A stretch of DNA of 64,000 nucleotides from JBAIYU01 sp036763085 (GTDB taxonomy: Bacteria > Bacillota > Negativicutes > DSM-1736 > Dendrosporobacteraceae): the NCBI RefSeq assembly GCF_036763085.1, contig NZ_JBAIYU010000017.1:186001-250000 (forward strand), written 5' to 3'. Each line of letters opens with the position of its first letter. Position 1 is the stretch's first letter. The notes beneath the pieces were generated by a model, which saw nothing but the letters and a program-made list of their open reading frames with translations, was not told the DNA's origin and did not search any database. The position numbers were made by a program, and so were the translations under genes. Shown here one piece after another: positions 1-8,242 of the stretch.

Positions 1-1
1 T

Positions 2-1345
2 GTAAGGTCATATCGTCAGTTGCCACTTAGATTATATCAAATCCAAAACAAATATCGTGATGAGATTAGACCAAGATTTGGGCTGATGCGTGGAAGAGAA
101 TTTATAATGAAAGATTTATATTCTTTTGATCGAGATGAGATTGGCCTTGAGGAAAGTTATCGAAGTATGTATGATGCTTATACACGAGTATTTTCAAGGT
201 GTGGATTAAAATTTCGTGCCGTTGAGGCAGACGCTGGCGCGATAGGTGGCAGTGGAACTCACGAATTTATGGTCATAGCTGATTCGGGAGAAGCTGGGAT
301 AGTTTATTGTAATGATTGCGATTATGCGGCAAATGTGGAAAAAGCAGAGCTGAAGCCAATCTACGCAGCTGAAGAAGAGTTGCTGCCAAAAGCTGTTAAG
401 GATACGCCTGGCATTAAGACAATCAGTGAAATCGCTAAATTCTTAAATATCGAAACTGTTAAAACTATTAAAGCGCTTGCTTATAAAACAGACAAGGGCG
501 TTGTATTAGCATTAGTGCGTGGTGATCATGAGGTAAATGAAATTAAGCTGCAAAATCAGTTGAATTGTTTGACTCTAGAATTGGCAGATGAACAAACTGT
601 TACTGAAGAATTTGAGAGTACTCCAGGCTTTATTGGGCCGGTTGATCTTAAAGGCAAGGTTACAGTTGTAGCTGATTTGACAGTAATGAATATGTTTAAT
701 GCTGTTTGCGGTGCAAATAAACCGGATCAGCATATTCTTAATGTTAATCCAAAGCGAGATTTTGAACCTACCATTATTGCTGATATTCGTCTAATTCAAG
801 AGAATGACCCTTGTCCACAATGTGGATCACAATTGAAAACGGCACGAGGTATTGAAGTAGGCCAAGTATTCAAACTATATACTAAATACAGTAAGGCGCT
901 TAAGGCAACTTTCCTGGATGAGAACGGAAAGGAAAAGCCAATGGTAATGGGATGCTACGGTATCGGTGTGAGCCGAACAATGGCAGCGGCTATTGAGCAA
1001 AATTATGATGATAACGGAATTGTGTGGCCAGTTTCTATAGCGCCGTATTCAGTCGCTGTTATTCCTGTAAGTGCAAAGGATTCAGAGCAGCTTTCTTTAG
1101 CTGAGAAAATATACGCTGAGCTTAATAATAACGGAGTAGATACAGTGCTTGATGATCGGAATGAACGACCTGGCGTTAAATTTAAAGATGCAGATCTAAT
1201 TGGATATCCAATCAAAATTACAGTAGGCCCGAAAACTGTTAGTGAGAAATTAATTGAAGTTAAAATCAGACGTACAGGCGAAGTGCACTACTTCAGTCTG
1301 CAAAGCTATATAGAAGATGTAAAAGCACTTCTTTCAAAGCTTTAA
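2..1345 (+). CDS. proS: Proline--tRNA ligase, 5'-truncated by the window edge
   Basis: Charges tRNA-Pro with proline in the cytoplasm. The frame is open from base 2, so the gene enters from outside; 447 residues are visible against about 570 for bacterial-type ProRS, so roughly the first 120 are missing. Class II motif 2 is seen as RPRFGLMRGREFIMKD, followed by the inserted YbaK-like editing domain (about residues 100-280), motif 3 with GCYGIGVSR near residue 320, and the C-terminal anticodon-binding domain (VLDDRNERPGVKFKDADLIG). The TTG at 20 is only an internal codon. A hairpin terminator follows immediately, so proS ends its transcription unit. Family assignment is firm. Confidence 0.96.
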   Translation, partial: VRSYRQLPLRLYQIQNKYRDEIRPRFGLMRGREFIMKDLYSFDRDEIGLEESYRSMYDAYTRVFSRCGLKFRAVEADAGAIGGSGTHEFMVIADSGEAGIVYCNDCDYAANVEKAELKPIYAAEEELLPKAVKDTPGIKTISEIAKFLNIETVKTIKALAYKTDKGVVLALVRGDHEVNEIKLQNQLNCLTLELADEQTVTEEFESTPGFIGPVDLKGKVTVVADLTVMNMFNAVCGANKPDQHILNVNPKRDFEPTIIADIRLIQENDPCPQCGSQLKTARGIEVGQVFKLYTKYSKALKATFLDENGKEKPMVMGCYGIGVSRTMAAAIEQNYDDNGIVWPVSIAPYSVAVIPVSAKDSEQLSLAEKIYAELNNNGVDTVLDDRNERPGVKFKDADLIGYPIKITVGPKTVSEKLIEVKIRRTGEVHYFSLQSYIEDVKALLSKL

Positions 1346-1350
1346 TTATT

Positions 1351-1376
1351 AGCGTGATTTTTATCACGCTTTTTTA
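1351..1376 (+). terminator. Rho-independent terminator after proS
   Basis: Stem AGCGTGA/TCACGCT with a short T-rich loop, followed directly by a run of T. Confidence 0.8.
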
Positions 1377-1457
1377 TTAATATAATATTTTGGATACAAA
1401 TATTTTTACTGTAACTGGAAAAAATATTATGTGTCATTCTGTCTAGGATGGTGTTTT

Positions 1458-2282
1458 ATGATACATGCCGAATTTAAAGCTGTTGTTGTGTCAAATGAAA
1501 TAAATTTGAATAAGATTGCCCAGCACTTTGGGATAAATCGTAACTTTAAGTGGGAAGAATCGCTTGCCCTAAATGATCAATTCTTAAAAGGAATAGTTCA
1601 ACAAACTCGCAATAAAGTAGTTTATATATTTCCGTTTGGTAGTATGGTTTTTATCAATTTTCAACACCATGAACAAATGGATGTTCTTAATTATCTGAAA
1701 AGAGTTCAGCCGGATATTAACATAGTTGATGACTTCAAATATACAGATGATTATAATTTAGAAATTAAACCCGGCGCAGAACAAACGATCACCAATGATT
1801 TAATGATAACAGACCAAAATGCTGAATATCTTATGGAGATTATTGCAACTGTATTAGCTAAATCAGTTGCTTTAGAAAAGATAGAATTAGACATTGGATA
1901 TTTACTGGATGAGATTGAATATATAGTTGCAAAGCTTCAACAAGGCGAATTAGCATTTTCCGATGAAAAATTAGCTAAGATTTCTGGTAGTATATTAGGC
2001 TTTAAGCTTAATACAATCTCATATCTTATGTTGTTAGACAAACCTGATATCACTTGGGTCAACGATGATGCAAGCAATATATTTATTAATTTCACTAATT
2101 TATTTGAATTAGATGACAGATATAGAACTATTCTTGATAAAACAGCAACCTTAATGGATATTACTGAGGTGTTTTCTGGACTTGCGAATGCAAACCGTGG
2201 CAATAAATTAGAATGGGCTATAATCATTTTAATAGCAATAGAGATTATTATTTCTTTAGTAGAGAAGTTTTTTGGTCACTAA
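1458..2282 (+). CDS. RMND1/Sif2-Sif3 (DUF155) family membrane protein
   Basis: Function in bacteria is not established; eukaryotic relatives (RMND1, yeast Rmd1/Rmd8) are membrane-anchored and RMND1 acts in mitochondrial translation. The 274-residue product shows the DUF155 pattern: an N-terminal alpha/beta part with VVYIFPFGSMVFINF, a helical middle with LAKSVALEKIE, then EWAIIILIAIEIIISLVEKFFGH, a C-terminal membrane helix with a short tail. I chose the ATG at 1458 because AGGATGG lies just upstream; an earlier in-frame start at 1431 has no ribosome site. It stands alone between two hairpins. Membership is by recognition of the C-terminal signature and is fairly secure. Confidence 0.75.
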   Translation: MIHAEFKAVVVSNEINLNKIAQHFGINRNFKWEESLALNDQFLKGIVQQTRNKVVYIFPFGSMVFINFQHHEQMDVLNYLKRVQPDINIVDDFKYTDDYNLEIKPGAEQTITNDLMITDQNAEYLMEIIATVLAKSVALEKIELDIGYLLDEIEYIVAKLQQGELAFSDEKLAKISGSILGFKLNTISYLMLLDKPDITWVNDDASNIFINFTNLFELDDRYRTILDKTATLMDITEVFSGLANANRGNKLEWAIIILIAIEIIISLVEKFFGH

Positions 2283-2289
2283 TATGAAT

Positions 2290-2331
2290 TTTCCTAATAT
2301 ACTGTAGTGGTAACAAGGTGTATTAGGAATG
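2290..2331 (+). terminator. Possible weak terminator after the DUF155 gene
   Basis: Inverted repeat TTCCTAAT...ATTAGGAA with a long loop and only a poor T tract; it could equally be a leader structure. Confidence 0.3.
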
Positions 2332-2338
2332 TTCCTTA

Positions 2339-2367
2339 TTGACCATGGTAATATATGACAATATAAT
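2339..2367 (+). promoter_or_regulatory. Sigma-A type promoter for the CoA-binding/thioredoxin pair
   Basis: TTGACC, 17-bp spacer, TATAAT: five of six and six of six matches to the housekeeping consensus, 23 bp before the TTG start at 2390. Confidence 0.7.
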
Positions 2368-2389
2368 TATTATGTAGGGGGAACAAATT

Positions 2390-2770
2390 TTGAACCATAT
2401 TGAAGAAATGCTACAGTCAAAAACTTGGGCAGTTGTTGGAGCTACCGATAATACACAGAAATTTGGGTATAAAATTTTTAAATGCCTAGTGAATAACAAG
2501 ATCCAGGTATTTGCAGTAAACCCAGGTGTTTCTGAAATTCTTGGTCATAAATGTTACCCAAGCCTAAAAGATTTACCACAAAGGCCAGATGCTGTAAACG
2601 TTGTTGTACCACCCCGTGTAGGTGAACAAATTATGCATGAATGTGCTGAACTAGGGATTATGAATATTTGGTTACAGCCTGGTGCTGATACAGCAGAATT
2701 GATAGAACTTGGCCAGCAGCTTGGGCTAAATGTGGTGAGCAATGCCTGTATTATGATCGAGCTTAAATAA
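2390..2770 (+). CDS. CoA-binding domain protein (YccU-like)
   Basis: A single Rossmann-like CoA-binding domain of 126 residues, the usual length for stand-alone YccU/CoA_binding_2 proteins. Seen: WAVVGATDNTQKFGYKIFK at the N-terminus, the VFAVNPG turn, PDAVNVVVPP, IWLQPG and the closing C-I-M-I-E segment typical of the family. The substrate is unknown; relatives resemble the N-terminal domain of succinyl-CoA synthetase alpha and NDP-forming acyl-CoA synthetases but lack the catalytic parts. The TTG start follows GGGGGAAC. The thioredoxin gene begins 17 bp after the stop, so the two are probably co-transcribed from the promoter at 2339. Confidence 0.85.
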   Translation: MNHIEEMLQSKTWAVVGATDNTQKFGYKIFKCLVNNKIQVFAVNPGVSEILGHKCYPSLKDLPQRPDAVNVVVPPRVGEQIMHECAELGIMNIWLQPGADTAELIELGQQLGLNVVSNACIMIELK

Positions 2771-2787
2771 TTAAGGGGGAATCTAAT

Positions 2788-3111
2788 ATGGCAAATGTAA
2801 TTAGTATCAACGAAGAAAACTTTAATGATGAAGTAATTGATTCTAGCCTACCAGTTTTAGTGGATTTTTGGGCACCTTGGTGCGGTTATTGCACAAAGTT
2901 ATCGCCAGTTTTTGATGATTTAGCTCAAGAATTAGGGCAGAGTATTAAATTAGTAAAAATAAATGTAGACGACAACCGAAAACTAGCTGAGAAACATGGG
3001 GTAATGAGTTTGCCGACAATTTTATTATTCTCGGACGGAGAACAAGTAGAAAAAATCGTTGGATTTCTTCCTAAGGCAGCGATTGTTGCTAAAATTAAAC
3101 CTTATATATAA
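2788..3111 (+). CDS. trx: Thioredoxin, WCGYC active site
   Basis: Reduces disulfides in cytosolic proteins through a redox-active Cys pair. The 107-residue product has the full thioredoxin fold: VLVDFWAPWCGYC at residues 24-36, the buried Asp before it, the cis-Pro in SLPTILLF, and the final GFLPKAAI helix. The redox motif is Cys-Gly-Tyr-Cys instead of Cys-Gly-Pro-Cys; in thioredoxins the residue before the second Cys influences redox potential and partner choice, so this may be a specialised paralogue. It follows the CoA-binding gene with an AAGGGGGAA ribosome site and ends at a strong terminator. Confidence 0.93.
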   Translation: MANVISINEENFNDEVIDSSLPVLVDFWAPWCGYCTKLSPVFDDLAQELGQSIKLVKINVDDNRKLAEKHGVMSLPTILLFSDGEQVEKIVGFLPKAAIVAKIKPYI

Positions 3112-3113
3112 AT

Positions 3114-3150
3114 AAAAAATGCGTATCGGAAAACCGATACGCATTTTTTA
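3114..3150 (+). terminator. Rho-independent terminator after trx
   Basis: Perfect stem AATGCGTATCGG/CCGATACGCATT with an AAAA loop, flanked by A and T runs, so it may act on both strands. Confidence 0.85.
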
Positions 3151-3225
3151 TTTATACACATATTTAGAACTTAGCTTGAATAGAAAGTAAAGTACAAATT
3201 CGAAATAGGCTAGGGGGAAACATAT

Positions 3226-5154
3226 ATGTCTTCTGTCATACTTGTTGGGACTCCTAATGTAGGTAAAAGCGCAATCTTTAATTATTTGACAGGAGCTTAC
3301 ACTACAGTATCTAATTATCCAGGGACAACAGTCGACATTCTACGTGGCCGTGCTAAAATTAATAAAAAGAGCTACGAAGTAATAGATACTCCAGGGTTAT
3401 ATTCTTTAATACCATTTACAGAGGAAGAAAGAGTAACACGTAGTTTGCTGGAGAAGGAAAAAGCCGATAGTGTAATACACGTAATTGATACTAAAAACAT
3501 CAGACGTATGTTAGGGATGACGATCCAATTAATTGAGGCAGAATTGCCTGTAATACTTGATTTAAATGTTATAGATGAATCAAAACGGCTCGGAGTTGAA
3601 ATAAACACTAGTCTTCTTTCGGAAATTTTGGGAGTACCCGTTGCGACTACTTCTGCAATCCGAAAAATTGGGTTAGACAATCTTAGAAATTTAATTAAGA
3701 ACTATAAATATAATAAACCAGTTGTTTTTAATTTCTCAGATAATATAGAAGCTGCAATATCAAACATAATCACCATGATAAAACATTCCTACGGGTTTTC
3801 CTTACGCACTGCAGCAGTACTTCTAATATCGGGCGATCCTATAATGCACAAAAGGGTAGAAAAAGAAGAGCAGTACTTTGAAATTTTAAATGAAATTAAA
3901 TTACTTCAGGAATGTTACCAGACATCTTTAAACGCAGTGTTAGCGTTGCAAAGGCAAGAAGTAGTGGATCGAATTTTGAACCATGTAATGACAAAGCAAA
4001 AGCAGTCAAATATATGCTTTAATGAAATTCTTGGACGTTATACTAGGGAACCACTTACTGGAATTCCAATTCTTTGTTTCGTGCTATACTTTGGTCTTTA
4101 TCTGATCGTTGGGAAATTTGGGGCTGGTTTTTTGGTTGATTATCTGGACAAAAATATTTTTGAAGTTTTAATTTCACCAACAGTTGAATTCTATACAAAT
4201 AGATATATCGAATGGGATTGGCTTAAATCATTGATAGTTGGTGAATATGGTATATTTTCACTAGGTATACGTTATGCGTTTGTTATTATTCTACCGATTG
4301 TTGGGACCTTTTTCCTTGTTTTTGCAATACTTGAAGATAGCGGATATTTGCCAAGGCTGGCAATGTTGGTTGATAGGGTTTTTAAAAAGTTTGGTTTAAA
4401 TGGTCGGGCGATAATTCCAATTACCCTAGGTACTGGTTGCGGTACTATGGGGGTAATGGTTACGCGAACTTTAGAAAGTAAAAGAGAACGTATTCTAGCT
4501 ACTTTTTTAATAGCCTTGACAGTACCATGCTCTGCTCAACTTGGAGTTATATTGTCACTCTTGTCCCACAACGATAAATCACTGTCCATTTGGGCAGCGT
4601 ATATAGTATGTATTTTCGTATTAGTAGGATGGATTAGTGCACGAATATTACCAGGCAACATAAGCTGCTTTTATATGGAGTTACCGCCGTTAAGACTTCC
4701 TTTAATCGCTAATATTGTAAAAAAAGCATGGACTAGAATGTTTTGGTATTTTTTTGAGATTCTGCCAGTATTCATATTAACAAGTTTTGTCATGTGGACG
4801 CTTGACTATTTCGGCTTCTTAAAAAATATTATTATGAATATTGGGCCGATTATATCAATGTTAGGGTTACCTAGCGATACGGCAGAAGCTTTTTTACTAG
4901 GATTTTTCCGCCGTGATTATGGGGCTGCCGGATTATATGATCTATGCAGCCAAGGTATACTATCTGATAATCAACTTTTAGTCGCTGCAGTAACGTTGAC
5001 ACTTTTTGTCCCATGCGTTGCGCAGCTTGCAGTAATGGTTAAGGAACGAGGATTAGTTGCATCTGCAGTTATGGTTTTAATAATAGCAGGCATAGCGTTT
5101 CTTTCAGGATACTTTATTAATTGGTTATTAGTGGCGAACAGCATTATACTGTAA
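3226..5154 (+). CDS. feoB: Ferrous iron transporter FeoB (variant gate subfamily)
   Basis: Inner-membrane Fe(II) importer with a cytosolic GTPase. The 642-residue protein begins with the G domain: G1 GTPNVGKS, G3 DTPGLYS, G4 NVID and a GDI-like helical region up to about residue 270. Eight or so membrane segments follow. The Gate regions differ from classical FeoB: the usual GFGCNVPA box reads TGCGTMGVMVTR, and the second Gate box reads ALTVPCSAQLGV in place of SCSARLPVY. I recall a comparable pattern (CDTMATMTTR, PCSAQLGV) in FeoB-like proteins of other anaerobes. The Cys in both Gate boxes are kept. feoA follows 21 bp downstream, the reverse of the usual feoA-feoB order. Confidence 0.9.
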   Translation: MSSVILVGTPNVGKSAIFNYLTGAYTTVSNYPGTTVDILRGRAKINKKSYEVIDTPGLYSLIPFTEEERVTRSLLEKEKADSVIHVIDTKNIRRMLGMTIQLIEAELPVILDLNVIDESKRLGVEINTSLLSEILGVPVATTSAIRKIGLDNLRNLIKNYKYNKPVVFNFSDNIEAAISNIITMIKHSYGFSLRTAAVLLISGDPIMHKRVEKEEQYFEILNEIKLLQECYQTSLNAVLALQRQEVVDRILNHVMTKQKQSNICFNEILGRYTREPLTGIPILCFVLYFGLYLIVGKFGAGFLVDYLDKNIFEVLISPTVEFYTNRYIEWDWLKSLIVGEYGIFSLGIRYAFVIILPIVGTFFLVFAILEDSGYLPRLAMLVDRVFKKFGLNGRAIIPITLGTGCGTMGVMVTRTLESKRERILATFLIALTVPCSAQLGVILSLLSHNDKSLSIWAAYIVCIFVLVGWISARILPGNISCFYMELPPLRLPLIANIVKKAWTRMFWYFFEILPVFILTSFVMWTLDYFGFLKNIIMNIGPIISMLGLPSDTAEAFLLGFFRRDYGAAGLYDLCSQGILSDNQLLVAAVTLTLFVPCVAQLAVMVKERGLVASAVMVLIIAGIAFLSGYFINWLLVANSIIL

Positions 5155-5175
5155 AGGCTAAGAGGAGCTGGATTT

Positions 5176-5481
5176 ATGTCGGAAATATTGCCGGTAGTTT
5201 TATGCAGAGTTGGCCAAATAGCGAATGTAGTTGAAGTGAGAGCAGCAGATGAGGCTATAGTACGCAAATTAGCTGCGTTTGGTATATTACCGGGAACACA
5301 AATTACAATTATACAAAATAGTCCTGCCTATGTGATACGGGTAGAACATACAGAGCTAGCAGTTGATAGAATTATAGCAAGTACAATTTTCGTAAAAAAA
5401 TTTCAATCGTGCACGGATTATAATAAATTATTTTACGGCTCATGGAACAAGTTTGTTACTTTAATAAAAAGAATGCTATGA
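5176..5481 (+). CDS. feoA: FeoA-domain protein
   Basis: Small cytosolic SH3-like partner of FeoB. The first 75 residues carry the FeoA fold: LPVVLCRVGQIANVVEV, the LAAFGILPGTQITI turn and VIRVEHTELAVDRIIAS. The last 25 residues (from KFQSCTDYN) are an unmatched Cys/aromatic tail; FeoA proteins are usually 75-90 residues. It is clearly co-transcribed with feoB, from which it is separated by 21 bp with a GAGGAG site. No convincing Fur box was seen upstream of feoB. Confidence 0.88.
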   Translation: MSEILPVVLCRVGQIANVVEVRAADEAIVRKLAAFGILPGTQITIIQNSPAYVIRVEHTELAVDRIIASTIFVKKFQSCTDYNKLFYGSWNKFVTLIKRML

Positions 5482-5530
5482 TTATAATTCGTTATTGTGG
5501 CAGAATGAGTAAACATCAAAGCTTCTTTAT

Positions 5531-5573
5531 AATAAAAATAAGACTTGGCAAATCGCCAAGTCTTATTTTTATT
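5531..5573. terminator. Bidirectional terminator between feoA and the DUF1858 gene
   Basis: Perfect 19-bp stem centred on GACTTGGC/GCCAAGTC with a 5-nt loop, A-rich on one side and T-rich on the other; the genes on either side converge on it. Confidence 0.88.
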
Positions 5574-5593
5574 ATATCCGAATGAAATTTAGG

Positions 5594-5827
5594 TTATTTG
5601 TCGCAGCCACAACCGCAACCGCAGTGACTTTCGCCACCAACAGCTTTATTTAAATCAGCGATTAAAGCATCAATATTAATGCCATGTGCTGAAGCTCCTT
5701 GTTCGACGTTTTCGAAACGAGCAGCAGAGCAACCAAGACAACCCATGCCGTATTTGCGGAAAACTTCGACTGTTTGCGGGAAATTTTGTACAATTTCAAT
5801 AATACTCATATCTTTAGTTATGCTCAT
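5594..5827 (-). CDS. DUF1858 domain protein with a Cys-Gly tail
   Basis: A 77-residue DUF1858 protein. The family is found alone or attached to hybrid-cluster and redox proteins in anaerobes, and its CxxC pair is thought to be redox-active or metal-binding; no reaction is known. Seen: DMSIIEIVQNFPQTVEVFRKYG, then GCLGCSAARFE with the CxxC, and a C-terminal CGCGCGC tail that could bind metal. I start it at 5827 because GGGAGG lies 9 bases upstream; the longer frame from 5899 would cross the promoter. It is transcribed alone from a strong promoter and ends at a terminator shared with feoA. Confidence 0.85.
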   Translation of the reverse strand: MSITKDMSIIEIVQNFPQTVEVFRKYGMGCLGCSAARFENVEQGASAHGINIDALIADLNKAVGGESHCGCGCGCDK

Positions 5828-5870
5828 GGAATTTATCCTCCCTTTGTAGTGGTATATATTGGACAAAATT

Positions 5871-5899
5871 ATTATAGCACAGACCAATTTTATTGTCAT
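5871..5899 (-). promoter_or_regulatory. Sigma-A type promoter for the DUF1858 gene
   Basis: On the minus strand: ATGACA, 17-bp spacer, TATAAT, about 45 bp before the start codon at 5827. Confidence 0.7.
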
Positions 5900-6075
5900 A
5901 TGCTTTTAAATAAGTATTACTAGTTAATTATATATTTTTATACCAATAACGATAAGTGTTTAGGCATTATAGTACATTTTAACCTATTTTGAAGACATAT
6001 ATACGAATTTGTACTAGTATTTTTAGCAGGTCCGATGTAAAATATTTTTTGACAATATTTTAGTTGGGAGCAGAA

Positions 6076-6753
6076 ATGAATATAACGGCTTTTTCTATTG
6101 GCATATTGAGTTTTCATTGGTACGGCATAATAATAGCAATTGCAATTACTGTTGGGTTAGCAGCAAGTCTATGGCAGGCTAAATTACACAATGCCCCGTT
6201 AGAGCCTCTTTTCGATTTTTCCCTATGTGTTATTCCAGTATCTCTTATCTTTGCTAGAGTTTTTTATGTTGTTTCTAACTGGTCTTTATATCAGTTGAAT
6301 TTATTAGAAAGCTTATATGTATGGCACGGTGGTTTATCAATTTATGGAGCAATTATAGGTTTTTTCTTTGCAGTTTATTTTTTTACACACTTAAACAATC
6401 TTTCGTTTCTGTATTGGGCCGATATTTTGTCCCCTGGTTTAGCGCTTGGTCAGGCTATTGGAATTTGGGCAAACTTTGTTAATCAAGAAGTGTTTGGCTT
6501 CCCGACAGATGTAAAATGGGGCATATACATTGACTATGCCTTTCGGCCAGCAGGCTTTGAACAGTATGATTATTTCCACCCAATATTTCTGTATGAGTCA
6601 GGCTGGTTATTAGCAACATTTCTATTGCTGACTATTTGTGGATTATCTTATCGCAAAAATTACTATAATACCCAGGGAAAACTCTTTCTTTGTTATATTA
6701 TACTTTTCTTAATAGGTCATTTTTCTTTTTCTTATTTCACTCTTAGTAATTGA
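6076..6753 (+). CDS. Lgt-like membrane protein lacking two catalytic arginines
   Basis: Resembles prolipoprotein diacylglyceryl transferase, the membrane enzyme that moves diacylglycerol from phosphatidylglycerol to the lipobox Cys. The 225-residue polytopic product keeps WYGI near the start, the HGGLSIYGA motif with the essential His, and HPIFLYES. The G-R-x-G-N-F-x-N motif reads GIWANFVNQE, so the Arg matching E. coli R143 is Ile; the late GRFFxE motif (R239) reads GHFSFS; and the protein stops there without the usual conserved tail. I saw no frame that restores the tail. It may be an inactive or repurposed paralogue, or a decaying gene. Start: ATG at 6076 behind GGGAG. Confidence 0.75.
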   Translation: MNITAFSIGILSFHWYGIIIAIAITVGLAASLWQAKLHNAPLEPLFDFSLCVIPVSLIFARVFYVVSNWSLYQLNLLESLYVWHGGLSIYGAIIGFFFAVYFFTHLNNLSFLYWADILSPGLALGQAIGIWANFVNQEVFGFPTDVKWGIYIDYAFRPAGFEQYDYFHPIFLYESGWLLATFLLLTICGLSYRKNYYNTQGKLFLCYIILFLIGHFSFSYFTLSN

Positions 6754-6800
6754 GTTTTTAAAAAGTTTCAACAATCGGATAAGTGCAGGAGGATCTAGAA

Positions 6801-7256
6801 GTGCCGATAAAGCGTGTGGAAAATTTCTTAAATCAATATCCTGACTTGAAAGTGATTTTATTTGATAGTAGCACTCATACTTCACAGATGGCTGCTGAAA
6901 CGCTAGGTGTAGAAGTTGGGCAAATAGCTAAGACGTTAGTTTTTACTGCAGATGGACAGGGAGTAATTATTGTTACCTGTGGTGATAAAAAAGTTGACAC
7001 AAAACGGTTGTCAAAAATATTAGGCGTTAGAAAAGTTAGATTTGCCGATGCTGAAACTGTAAGAGAATTGACAGGCTTTTTGCCTGGGGGCGTTTCGCCT
7101 ATTGGGTTATTAAGTGATATTCCTCTATATCTTGATAAAAGTTTGTTTTGTTATGACTTAGTTTACGCGGCAGCAGGAACAGCAAATTCCTCGCTTCCTA
7201 TTTCTCCACAGCGGCTGGCACTAATAACACATGGAAATGTTATTGATGTATGTTAG
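6801..7256 (+). CDS. YbaK/ProX-type aminoacyl-tRNA deacylase
   Basis: Free-standing editing-domain protein that hydrolyses mischarged aminoacyl-tRNA, mostly Cys-tRNA-Pro or Ala-tRNA-Pro in studied members. The 151-residue product shows the YbaK pattern: VEVGQIAKTLVFTADGQGV with the conserved Lys, VTCGDKKVDTKRL, RFADAETVRELTGFLPGGVSP and the C-terminal Y-A-A-A-G-T-A-N segment. The GTG at 6801 is chosen because AGGAGG lies seven bases upstream; an upstream GTG at 6783 precedes that site. It follows the Lgt-like gene by 47 bp and precedes a polysaccharide deacetylase. Which tRNA it edits cannot be told. Confidence 0.85.
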   Translation: MPIKRVENFLNQYPDLKVILFDSSTHTSQMAAETLGVEVGQIAKTLVFTADGQGVIIVTCGDKKVDTKRLSKILGVRKVRFADAETVRELTGFLPGGVSPIGLLSDIPLYLDKSLFCYDLVYAAAGTANSSLPISPQRLALITHGNVIDVC

Positions 7257-7300
7257 TAAATTTAACATGATGATTTACAACGGAAAGGAGCCTCCTAATT

Positions 7301-8131
7301 TTGATAAAAAGCCATAGGCGATTATTTGTTTGTAAAGCTGTAGCAATAGTTTTAATGTTGTTGCTTGTCGCTATAGGCTTAGTTGGTTCAAGAGCCAGTT
7401 CAATTAGTGTAAACAGCAATTTAACAAAAAATAGCCGCATAAATATTCCTATACTTAACTATCATAAGGTAGATGACCAGAATATTGCATTGTCAGTATC
7501 ACCTCAAGAATTTGACGAACAAATGGGGTACTTAAAATCACAGGGTTATAATACTATTTCGCCTGATGTATTTTTATCATATATAAAAGGTGGCCAAAAT
7601 CTTCCTCCAAAACCGATTATTATAACGTTCGATGATGGTTATTTAGATAATTATTCTAATGCATATCCAATTTTAAAAAAATACGGTTTTACAGCAACTA
7701 TATTTTTAGTCACAAATTTAATAGGAAATGATAGTAGATTTATGAATTGGGACCAAGTTAGAGAGATGCAGCAAAGTGGCTTTATCTTTGGCTCGCATAC
7801 TGTGAATCATACCCCTTTGACTAAAATAAGCACTAACAGCGTTAAAAATGAACTAATACAATCGCGTGCTAAAATTAAAAAAGAACTTGGATACGAACCA
7901 TGCTTTTTTGCTTATCCTACTGGCGCATATGATTTAAATTCGATGAAATTAGTTCGCGAAGCTGGTTATGATGCAGCTTTTACTATCAGATATGGACAAG
8001 TCGGACCAGAGAGTAATCTATATGCATTAGAGAGAATTCCAATTTTCAAAGGCCAAAGAACCTTTCAAAGTTTTTTTGTTCGGTTAAAGTTTGCCGCAGT
8101 ATTAGAGCGATTAGGTGCTATTAGAAACTAA
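7301..8131 (+). CDS. Secreted polysaccharide deacetylase (NodB family)
   Basis: Metal-dependent carbohydrate esterase (CE4), probably removing acetyl groups from peptidoglycan or a surface glycan. The 276-residue product has an N-terminal membrane anchor or signal (LFVCKAVAIVLMLLLVAIGLVG), then PILNYHKVDD, motif 1 TFDDGY, motif 2 SHTVNHTPL with the His pair, motif 3 FAYPTGAYD and AAFTIRYG. The TTG start follows AAAGGAG at 7284-7290. It lies just before the division and cell-wall cluster but has its own terminator, so it is not in that operon. The natural substrate is not shown by sequence. Confidence 0.9.
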   Translation: MIKSHRRLFVCKAVAIVLMLLLVAIGLVGSRASSISVNSNLTKNSRINIPILNYHKVDDQNIALSVSPQEFDEQMGYLKSQGYNTISPDVFLSYIKGGQNLPPKPIIITFDDGYLDNYSNAYPILKKYGFTATIFLVTNLIGNDSRFMNWDQVREMQQSGFIFGSHTVNHTPLTKISTNSVKNELIQSRAKIKKELGYEPCFFAYPTGAYDLNSMKLVREAGYDAAFTIRYGQVGPESNLYALERIPIFKGQRTFQSFFVRLKFAAVLERLGAIRN

Positions 8132-8180
8132 ACAGGACCAGTGACCTAGTAAAGTAGGTTTTATAACTTAATATACAGAA

Positions 8181-8222
8181 AAATAAAAATCCTTCATTAA
8201 TTATGAAGGATTTTTATTTTTT
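8181..8222 (+). terminator. Rho-independent terminator before the dcw cluster
   Basis: Stem AAAATCCTTCAT/ATGAAGGATTTT with a 5-nt loop and a long T run. Confidence 0.85.
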
Positions 8223-8242
8223 TTCCAGAAGATACTATTTAT

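Noticed and set aside
6049..6054. TTGACA as -35 of the Lgt-like gene
   Set aside because: A matching -10 would fall on the start codon.
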